Below, piece by piece: positions 31,222-37,218 of a stretch of DNA of 37,218 nt. The notes under the pieces were generated by a model, which saw only the letters and a program-made list of their open reading frames with translations, did no database searches and was not told the DNA's origin. Positions within the stretch are counted from its first letter, which is position 1, and each line of letters starts with the position of its first letter. Origin of the DNA: an uncultured SAR86 cluster bacterium (GTDB lineage: Bacteria > Pseudomonadota > Gammaproteobacteria > Magnimaribacterales > D2472). The translations under genes were made by a program, and so were the position numbers. The stretch is taken from NCBI GenBank assembly GCA_902610905.1, contig CACLXS010000002.1, positions 103,808 to 141,025 of the forward strand, written 5' to 3'.

Positions 31222-32193
31222 ATGACTGTTAATAAAAGCATTGAATTGGCTCTAAAACCAAACGAAAAAATAGAGGTATCTGACATTTTCAAAATTGATA
31301 CAAAGATTTCAGTTAAGCGATTTAAAGAAAAAACAGAATGGGTTCCAGAAATTGATGAAGGTTACATTTTTGACAAAGAAACAACATTATCAATTTTAGC
31401 AGGCTTTAGTCATAACAGAAGAGTAATGATTCAAGGCTTTCATGGAACAGGTAAATCTACTCATATAGAACAAATTGCTGCACGCTTGAACTGGCCTTGT
31501 GTAAGAATTAATTTAGATAGTCATATAAGCAGAATAGATTTGCTTGGTAAGGATGCAATAAAACTTAAGGACGGAAAACAAATAACTGAATTTCAAGAGG
31601 GCTTGCTCCCATGGTCTATACAAAATCCAGTTGCGCTTGTTTTTGATGAATATGATGCAGGAAGACCAGATGTAATGTTTGTAATACAAAGAATCCTTGA
31701 GGTAGAAGGTAAGTTAACGCTACTTGATCAAAATAAAGTAATTGAGCCTCACCCCTCTTTTAGATTATTTGCTACTACTAATACTGTAGGTCTTGGAGAT
31801 GTGACTGGCTTGTACCACGGAACACAACAAATTAATCAGGGTCAAATGGATAGATGGCATATCTTATCTACCTTAAATTATCTTGATGTTGATCAAGAAC
31901 TTAAAGTAATTTTATCTAAAGTTGGAGATATGAAAACAATTAAACATCAGGAGGTCATTAAAAATATGATTAAACTTGCAAATCTAACAAGAAATGGTTT
32001 TGCTAATGGAGATATATCAACACTAATGTCACCTAGAACAGTCATATCGTGGGCTGAGAACTATAAAATTTTTAAGGATATAAGAGACTCCTTTAAATTG
32101 ACGTTCTTAAATAAATGCGATGATTTAGAAAAACCAATTGTTAATGAGTATTTCCAAAGATGTTTTGATATTGATATTAACGAAAGCTCTTAA
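31222..32193 (+). CDS. cobS: CobS-type AAA+ ATPase (MoxR-like)
   Basis: AAA+ motor of the aerobic cobaltochelatase family, 323 residues. Walker A is GFHGTGKST (72-80), Walker B is VFDEYDAG with D142 and E143, sensor 1 is ATTN (N187), and the arginine-finger region is GQMDRW (R211). Long stretches such as GFSHNRRVMIQGFHGTGKST and IQRILEVEGKLTLLDQN match alphaproteobacterial CobS closely. CobS works with CobT and the large subunit CobN, which is not in this window. It is followed after 6 bases by cobT. Either CobN lies elsewhere, or the pair serves another metal-insertion or chaperone role. Confidence 0.88.
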   Translation: MTVNKSIELALKPNEKIEVSDIFKIDTKISVKRFKEKTEWVPEIDEGYIFDKETTLSILAGFSHNRRVMIQGFHGTGKSTHIEQIAARLNWPCVRINLDSHISRIDLLGKDAIKLKDGKQITEFQEGLLPWSIQNPVALVFDEYDAGRPDVMFVIQRILEVEGKLTLLDQNKVIEPHPSFRLFATTNTVGLGDVTGLYHGTQQINQGQMDRWHILSTLNYLDVDQELKVILSKVGDMKTIKHQEVIKNMIKLANLTRNGFANGDISTLMSPRTVISWAENYKIFKDIRDSFKLTFLNKCDDLEKPIVNEYFQRCFDIDINESS

Positions 32194-32199
32194 AATTCT

Positions 32200-33957
32200 A
32201 TGAGTTGGGTAAAGCATAGGGATAAATTACATGAAGCAGCGCTTTCATCCATAAAGTCAATTTCAAAAATTAAGACTATTACCTCTAAAAATGGTATTCC
32301 ACAAAGACCTCCTTCCTTTAATCAAGCAATATTAACTTCAACACCACGCTCTACAAAAGATTTACCATCATGGAGAGGAGAAGCTGATTTTCAAGCTTTT
32401 TGGTATTTATTTCATAAAACTAAGCCTGATGTTGATCTTAGTATGCCTGCACGAATTGTTTTTAATGAGCTTGAGATGTCACGTGTTGAAATTTTGGGAT
32501 CTAGCTATTACAAAGGTTCTCAAACTAATATCACTGAATATCTTAAAACAATAAATATTGATGATAAAAAATCGCCACATTATTTAGCTTTATGCTCAAA
32601 TCTTTGGCTTAAGGATGCTTGTGGCATACATTTATCTACATCATTGAAGAAGCTTTTAAAAGAATTTAATGAAGAATATGCTGTAAACAATGCGTTAGAT
32701 AATGTTAAAAATTACTTAATTTCTTCATTAAATGATCAAGATAAATTTCAAAAAGCTTCCTTGGATTTTTTGAGAAAAATAAAACTTCTTAAATCGATTA
32801 AAGATAACAATATTGAGGAGGAGGAAGCAATAGAATCACCAGGAAGTACAGATGATATTGAAGATGAAACTGAGAGCTCTAATAACAATGAATTGGGAGA
32901 TGGTGAAGCATCCCTAGATGATTTAAACATGGATTACGAAAATATCGAGCAGACCTCAGAAATGACAGATGGTACTGCTGTTGATGAAGAAATTGATATG
33001 CTGGCTTACCCAAATAATGACTATGTACTTTCAAATAAAAATTATTCTATATTCACCAAAGAATATGATGAAATAATTGAAGCAAGAGACCTTACAACTC
33101 CTGATGAGGCTATTAGACTTAGAACACAATTAGATAATCTAATAAAACCATATCAAGCTACTATAGGAAGGCTAGCAAATAAACTACAAAGATTATTGTT
33201 AGCTCAACAAAATACGAGCTGGAATTATAATCTTGAGGAAGGAATGCTCGATACTGCAAGGCTTCATAGAGTAATAGCAAAGCCAGGATATCCGTTAAGT
33301 TTTAAACAAGAAACTGAAAATAATTTTAAAGATACTATTGTTAGTCTGCTAATAGATAATTCAGGCTCAATGAGAGGTAGGTCAATAAGTCTAGCAGCAA
33401 TTTGTACAGACATAATTGGTAGTACTTTAGAGCGATGTCAAATTAAAACAGAAGTTTTAGGCTTTACTACAAAAAACTGGAAAGGTGGAGATTCAAAACA
33501 AAAATGGATAAAGCAAGGTAGTCAAATGAATCCTGGTCGACTGAATGACATTCGACATATTATCTATAAAAGCGCGGATAATAGCTGGAGAAGATCAAGA
33601 AAACACTTTGGCGCTATGCTCAGGGAGGGTCTTTTAAAAGAAAATATAGATGGTGAAGCATTGATTTGGTCTCACGAAAGACTAATTACTAGAAATGAGG
33701 ACAGAAGGATCCTTATTGTTATATCAGATGGAGCTCCAGTTGATGATAGTACCCTATCTGCAAATAATGAAGAATATTTAGATAATCACCTTAAAAAAGT
33801 TATTTATGAAATCGAGAATGATAGTCCAATTGAATTACAAGCAATTGGAATTGGGCATGATGTGACTAAGTATTATGAGAATGCTATTACTATAAATAGA
33901 GCTGAAGAGCTTGGTGAGGTTCTTCTTGATCAGTTAACAAAACTTTTCAAAAATTAA
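32200..33957 (+). CDS. cobT: CobT-type VWA protein (cobaltochelatase subunit)
   Basis: The 585-residue partner of CobS. An N-terminal helical region is followed by an acidic low-complexity stretch (about 205-265, rich in Glu, Asp and Ser). The C-terminal von Willebrand A domain has the MIDAS motif DNSGS at 386-390 and [13 protein letters not shown] further on. [15 protein letters not shown] and [12 protein letters not shown] follow alphaproteobacterial CobT almost word for word. CobS-CobT form stacked rings that drive cobalt insertion by CobN in Pseudomonas denitrificans-type cobalamin synthesis. No other cobalamin gene is present here. The downstream 55 bases carry a promoter candidate and palindrome for the next gene. 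Confidence 0.88.
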   Translation: MSWVKHRDKLHEAALSSIKSISKIKTITSKNGIPQRPPSFNQAILTSTPRSTKDLPSWRGEADFQAFWYLFHKTKPDVDLSMPARIVFNELEMSRVEILGSSYYKGSQTNITEYLKTINIDDKKSPHYLALCSNLWLKDACGIHLSTSLKKLLKEFNEEYAVNNALDNVKNYLISSLNDQDKFQKASLDFLRKIKLLKSIKDNNIEEEEAIESPGSTDDIEDETESSNNNELGDGEASLDDLNMDYENIEQTSEMTDGTAVDEEIDMLAYPNNDYVLSNKNYSIFTKEYDEIIEARDLTTPDEAIRLRTQLDNLIKPYQATIGRLANKLQRLLLAQQNTSWNYNLEEGMLDTARLHRVIAKPGYPLSFKQETENNFKDTIVSLLIDNSGSMRGRSISLAAICTDIIGSTLERCQIKTEVLGFTTKNWKGGDSKQKWIKQGSQMNPGRLNDIRHIIYKSADNSWRRSRKHFGAMLREGLLKENIDGEALIWSHERLITRNEDRRILIVISDGAPVDDSTLSANNEEYLDNHLKKVIYEIENDSPIELQAIGIGHDVTKYYENAITINRAEELGEVLLDQLTKLFKN

Positions 33958-33972
33958 TTTCTATATTAAAAT
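33944..33972 (+). promoter_or_regulatory. Candidate promoter of the di-iron gene
   Basis: TTTTCA (33944-33949) and TAAAAT (33967-33972) are 17 bases apart, a weak sigma-70 pair. The expected start of transcription falls at the left edge of the 19-bp palindrome, as in a repressor-controlled promoter. Confidence 0.35.
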
Positions 33973-33978
33973 ACTCAA

Positions 33979-33997
33979 ATGTTTACAGTGTAAACAT
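33979..33997. promoter_or_regulatory. Perfect 19-bp palindrome (probable operator)
   Basis: The sequence is ATGTTTACA-G-TGTAAACAT, 9-base arms pairing without mismatch around one central base. It ends 15 bases before the di-iron gene. Such short-centred palindromes are typical of TetR or GntR-type operators. No obvious partner regulator is next to it; the SlmA-like protein is 15 kb away and SlmA sites are different. Confidence 0.7.
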
Positions 33998-34012
33998 TAA
34001 GTTGGAGTTTGA

Positions 34013-35119
34013 ATGAAAATTAAAAAGCAAGACGGACCACCAAAGGATTTATTATATTTTGATGACGAGGTAAATTTAACGCCATTACAAGTAGAAGACG
34101 TAGTTGAAATATTTAACACTCCTCTAACTGGTTCATATAATTGGGACTATACAGTAGCTGATAATAGGATTAAAAAGCTATATGAGCTTGGAAAAGAGTT
34201 AAATTGGAATGGATCAATAGATCTTAAGTGGGATTATACCCACCCTGCTGACCAAAAAATTATTGAGCCTGATGAGCAGCTTCCACACGAAACTCTTGAG
34301 GCATATGAAAATCTTACTGAGGAAGAAAAAATCTTATTCGATCGTCACTCAACTGCAGAATTAATGAGTCAATTTTTGCATGGTGAACAAGGGGCGCTTT
34401 TAGTTGCTTCACAATTAGCATCCTGTGCTCCTACCTATAATGCAAAACTATACGCTGCATCACAAACATTTGATGAAGCTAGGCATGTTGAAGTTTTCAA
34501 TAGATATCTTCAAGAAAAAATAGGTATTCATTATCCAATAAACCCTGCTCTAAAAACTTTACTCGATAAAATTCTTACAGATGAGCGCTGGGACTTAAAA
34601 TTTATTGGTATGCAAATAATCATTGAAGGCTTAGCTCTAGCTGCCTTCCAAATGTTAAAGACTATAACTAAAGATCCTCTATTAAAACAATTGCTGCATT
34701 ATGTAGTTAGAGATGAAGCTAGACATGTTACTTTTGGAATTAATTATCTTGAGGACTATATTAAAACTCTTTCTCAAGAGGAAATTGAAGACAGAGCTGA
34801 GTTTGCATATGAGGCTTGTGTTATTTCCAGAGAGAGGTTAATAAATACCAAATCAGAACAAAGATTTTTAGGGATGTCCCCTGATGAAGCAAGAGAATTT
34901 CAATTAAATACTGCAACTTTTGATATGTTCAGAAATTTCTTATTCTCAAGAGTGATACCTAATCTCTCAAGAATAGGACTTTTAACTGAAAAAGTTCGTC
35001 CAAAATTTGAAGCTCTTGGGCTGCTTGAATATGAGCATGCTCCTGATGATTTTGAATGCGATTGGACTGAACTAAAAAAACCGCTAGAAGCTTTTGATAA
35101 AATTCCTGAAGCAATCTAA
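34013..35119 (+). CDS. Ferritin-like di-iron protein (putative oxygenase/oxidoreductase)
   Basis: A 368-residue protein with a four-helix di-iron signature. The probable ligands are E125 (HGEQGALL), E155 and H158 (DEARH), E205 (IIEGLALA), and E235 and H238 (a second DEARH). This is the carboxylate pattern of ferritin-like oxygenases, ribonucleotide reductase R2-like and AurF-like proteins. No signal peptide is seen. The N-terminal 100 residues are acidic and not recognised. The substrate is unknown. A Shine-Dalgarno TTGGAG sits about five bases before the ATG, and the promoter area holds a perfect 19-bp palindrome, so expression is probably switched by a repressor. Confidence 0.8.
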   Translation: MKIKKQDGPPKDLLYFDDEVNLTPLQVEDVVEIFNTPLTGSYNWDYTVADNRIKKLYELGKELNWNGSIDLKWDYTHPADQKIIEPDEQLPHETLEAYENLTEEEKILFDRHSTAELMSQFLHGEQGALLVASQLASCAPTYNAKLYAASQTFDEARHVEVFNRYLQEKIGIHYPINPALKTLLDKILTDERWDLKFIGMQIIIEGLALAAFQMLKTITKDPLLKQLLHYVVRDEARHVTFGINYLEDYIKTLSQEEIEDRAEFAYEACVISRERLINTKSEQRFLGMSPDEAREFQLNTATFDMFRNFLFSRVIPNLSRIGLLTEKVRPKFEALGLLEYEHAPDDFECDWTELKKPLEAFDKIPEAI

Positions 35120-35222
35120 CTTAGTTGTGCTCTTTCTAAACTAAAAGCCAATAACTGGGTTTAAATTTGTATTAGCGGCCATACCTATTTAATATATCTT
35201 TAAAAAATTAAGGAGAAAAAAT
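35120..35222. other. Intergenic region before the Bax-inhibitor-like gene
   Basis: A 103-base gap with no gene. It contains the good ribosome site AAGGAG at 35210-35215 for the downstream gene. I see no convincing terminator hairpin after the di-iron gene and no clear promoter pair. Confidence 0.5.
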
Positions 35223-35972
35223 ATGTCCAGACACTCAGCTATTAATAGATTTGGAAGGTCTACCAATCCAGCATTTAGTAGAGGCTTTGATTCAGCATCA
35301 TACAGCACTACTCTTGATGAAAAAATGACTCTTGATGGTGCTGTTAATAAAACAGGTATTCTGCTTGCTTTATGTTTTTCTGGTGCTTTTATAGGGTGGA
35401 ATATTCCTACTTTAATCTGGCCTGCTGCGATTGTTGGTTTCATTTTAGCATTAGTGACTATTTTTAGAAATCCATCAAAGGCAAGATCGACTGCACCTTT
35501 ATATGCTTTGGCTCAAGGCATTTTCCTTGGCGGGATTACATTAATGTATGAAAGTATGTTTGATGGTATAGCAATTCAAGCAATTGGCTTAACTTTTGGA
35601 ATACTGGCTTCATTGTTAATGTGCTATAAGAGTGGGTTAATAAAACCAACTGAAAATTTTAAGTTAATGGTGGTTGCAGGCATTGGTGGTATTTTCTTGC
35701 TTTATCTGGTTAGTTTTATAATGGGGTTTTTTGGCTCTGGTATAAGTCTACTATCTCCAACAAACGGATCTTTAATGAGTATTGGGCTTTCTATAGGTAT
35801 CGTTTGTTTTGCATCCTTATCTCTTGTTCTAGACTTTGACTTTATTGAAGAAGGTGCTGAAAAAGGTATGCCAAAGTATATGGAATGGTATGGTGCTTTC
35901 TCTCTAATGGTTACTCTTATTTGGCTTTATCTAGAGATACTAAGATTGATAGCTAAAATGAGAAGCAGATAG
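35223..35972 (+). CDS. Bax inhibitor-1/YccA-like membrane protein (actinobacterial-type)
   Basis: A 249-residue integral membrane protein with about seven hydrophobic segments between residues 43 and 245. The soluble N terminus (about 40 residues) contains RSTNPAFSR, resembling the SSNPxF motif of the Bax1-I family found mainly in actinobacteria. FDFIEEGAEKGMPKYMEWYGAFSLMVTLIWLYLEILRL near the end fits the conserved last helices. BI-1 relatives are calcium/proton-leak or FtsH-modulating proteins; E. coli YccA is cleaved by FtsH in a pathway involving HflKC, which are also in this window but far away. The exact role here is unknown. It is followed three bases later by a small membrane protein. 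Confidence 0.8.
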   Translation: MSRHSAINRFGRSTNPAFSRGFDSASYSTTLDEKMTLDGAVNKTGILLALCFSGAFIGWNIPTLIWPAAIVGFILALVTIFRNPSKARSTAPLYALAQGIFLGGITLMYESMFDGIAIQAIGLTFGILASLLMCYKSGLIKPTENFKLMVVAGIGGIFLLYLVSFIMGFFGSGISLLSPTNGSLMSIGLSIGIVCFASLSLVLDFDFIEEGAEKGMPKYMEWYGAFSLMVTLIWLYLEILRLIAKMRSR

Positions 35973-35975
35973 TTT

Positions 35976-36161
35976 GTGAATACAATTATATTTGGTGCCC
36001 TAGCCATAATGTCCTTATTTATTTTTTTTAACCTAGGAAAAGTAAAAGCCTCAAGGAAACAATTAGATAGGACTAACAGAATTAATAGATTTGGTAACAA
36101 AGAATCCAATAATATTATTGAAGGTGAGTCTATTGAGATTAAGAATGAAGATAAGAAGTAA
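35976..36161 (+). CDS. Small single-pass membrane protein (hypothetical)
   Basis: A 61-residue protein with one membrane helix (about residues 3-21, IIFGALAIMSLFIFFNLG) and a charged cytoplasmic-type tail rich in Lys, Arg, Asn and Glu. The start is GTG, three bases after the Bax-inhibitor-like stop. Its end overlaps the next gene by 17 nt. The tight spacing on both sides supports a real gene. I do not recognise a family. Confidence 0.6.
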   Translation: MNTIIFGALAIMSLFIFFNLGKVKASRKQLDRTNRINRFGNKESNNIIEGESIEIKNEDKK

Positions 36162-37218
36162 TTATACAATTATATTTCTATTAACATTTGTATTTCAATT
36201 ATCGGCAAATACTGCGCCTATTATTCAACCAGGAGCCCCAGGGGAAAAATCAAAAATACTTGATGCTGAATTAGCTTCTAATATTGCAGGCACATCATAT
36301 ACTTTAGCTGATATTAAATTCTTACAAGGAATGATTATTCATCATAAGCAAGCTATATTAATGTCGAAACTTGCTACTAAAAGAACTAATAACAAAATAA
36401 TTCTTGATTTAGCTAATCGCATTAATATTTCCCAAGTAGACGAAATAGATTTTATGGAATCTTGGCTAAAATCAAAAGGTGAAATGCATCATAAATCGAA
36501 ACATAACCATGATATGCATATCAAAATGTCTGGAATGGCAAGTGATGCTCAGCTTAAAAAGCTAAAAAATTCAAATGCTACTGACTTTGATAGATTATTT
36601 CTTCAGCTTATGATTGCACATCATGACGGTGCATTAGAAATGGTTGATGAATTAAAGAAATACCCCGGATCAGCATATGAACCTCTTCTAAATGAATTCG
36701 TATCCGATCTTGTAAATGATCAAGGTGTAGAAATTGAAAGAATGAATTCTATTGCTGTAAATCTATCAGATGATCCAAGGGCTGGACTCTCTCCAGGTTT
36801 ATATATTGCTGATGAGGCTATCTTAAATCTTGAATTAATTGTTTCATTAAAGAAACCTACTGGTTTTTATGATTCAGAGGACCTTGCTCAAAAAGGAGTT
36901 GAGGATCCTACTATAGATCTTGACGAAGAAAAGGAGTTAACAACTATAGAAAAATCAAGAGCATTAAAATCTCCTATCTTGGATTTTGCGAATACCGATA
37001 TGGCTTTTAGAGATAACTTATTGGTGGCCGGAAATTATCATGGTTTTAATATGTACAAGATAAATAAAAATGGAGTACCAAGCTTAATATCATCAATAGT
37101 TTGTCCTGGAGGACAGGGTGATGTATCAATAGTCGGGAATATATTAATAATGTCAGTTGAGCAAACAAGAAGCAGGCTTGATTGTGGTTTACAAGGTGTT
37201 TCGAGAGATGCTAGTCCG
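36145..37218 (+). CDS. Secreted DUF305-LVIVD fusion protein (partial, cut by window end)
   Basis: An open frame that runs off the window after 358 residues. The N terminus is a signal peptide (KIRSNY, then hydrophobic TIIFLLTFVFQL, cleavage probable after SA at 20-21). Residues about 50-190 form a DUF305 domain with its two His pairs, FLQGMIIHHKQAILM (H66-H67) and LFLQLMIAHHDGALEM (H159-H160), and a His/Met-rich insert at 114-131 (HHKSKHNHDMH, then MSGM). From about 275 the chain reads like LVIVD beta-propeller repeats: DFANTDMAFRDNLLVAGNYHGFNMYKI and CPGGQGDVSIVGN. The His/Met pattern suggests copper or other metal binding in the periplasm, which is inference. It begins 17 nt before the preceding stop. 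Confidence 0.8.
   Translation, partial: MKIRSNYTIIFLLTFVFQLSANTAPIIQPGAPGEKSKILDAELASNIAGTSYTLADIKFLQGMIIHHKQAILMSKLATKRTNNKIILDLANRINISQVDEIDFMESWLKSKGEMHHKSKHNHDMHIKMSGMASDAQLKKLKNSNATDFDRLFLQLMIAHHDGALEMVDELKKYPGSAYEPLLNEFVSDLVNDQGVEIERMNSIAVNLSDDPRAGLSPGLYIADEAILNLELIVSLKKPTGFYDSEDLAQKGVEDPTIDLDEEKELTTIEKSRALKSPILDFANTDMAFRDNLLVAGNYHGFNMYKINKNGVPSLISSIVCPGGQGDVSIVGNILIMSVEQTRSRLDCGLQGVSRDASP

Overview
This is an AT-rich, very compact chromosomal window with no mobile element, CRISPR array, tRNA or rRNA that I can see. It holds 34 protein genes and no gene-free stretch over 135 bases. The gene set and order point to a streamlined, Gram-negative gammaproteobacterium, probably a marine one of the SAR86 type. 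The reasons are glyA-nrdR-ribD-ribBA-ribH-nusB, miaA-hflK-hflC-purA, ponA-aroK-aroB-glt-hemE, a SlmA-type regulator next to an AlgC-type mutase, and Kdo/lipid A genes. The exact taxon is inference from synteny and composition.

Layout. 1-350: a small LETM1-like protein (minus). 349-5732 (plus): nth, then a tightly overlapping folate/riboflavin/nusB operon (glyA, nrdR, ribD, ribBA with a degenerate RibA half, ribH, nusB). 5734-11485 (minus): waaA, glnB, miaA, hflK, hflC, purA, with hfq and hflX missing from the usual place. 11533-13012 (plus): an LpxL-type acyltransferase and a small methyltransferase. 12986-16849 (minus): ilvE, then a tight trio of GT4 glycosyltransferase, class I methyltransferase and an alpha/alpha-toroid protein, the best candidate here for an uncharacterised surface-glycan or lipid pathway. 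16916-18856 (plus): phosphomannomutase and SlmA. 18857-21298 (minus): PBP1A. 21401-22973 (plus): aroK-aroB, directly beside PBP1A with no pilMNOPQ between. 22970-27403 (minus): gltB. 27496-30197 (plus): gltD and hemE. Here gltB and gltD are divergent and GltD carries an extra N-terminal domain resembling an integrase arm. 30202-31086 (minus): tesB. 31222-33957 (plus): a CobS/CobT AAA+/VWA pair of the alphaproteobacterial type, without CobN. 34013-35119 (plus): a ferritin-like di-iron protein behind a perfect 19-bp palindrome. 35223-end (plus): a Bax-inhibitor-1-like membrane protein, a small membrane protein and a truncated DUF305-LVIVD fusion protein.

Together the genes cover cell-envelope building (WaaA, LpxL-like, PBP1A, sugar mutase, glycosyltransferase), nitrogen assimilation (GlnB, GltB, GltD), cofactor synthesis (flavin, haem, one-carbon, chorismate) and membrane quality control (HflKC). 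Coupled starts are common: several 4-, 7- and 8-nt overlaps. Five convergent gene pairs are separated by 4 nt or less or overlap, so intrinsic terminators are essentially absent. The items most worth following are the GT4-methyltransferase-toroid operon, the orphan CobST pair, the GltD N-terminal fusion, the DUF305-LVIVD fusion and the palindromic operator before the di-iron gene.
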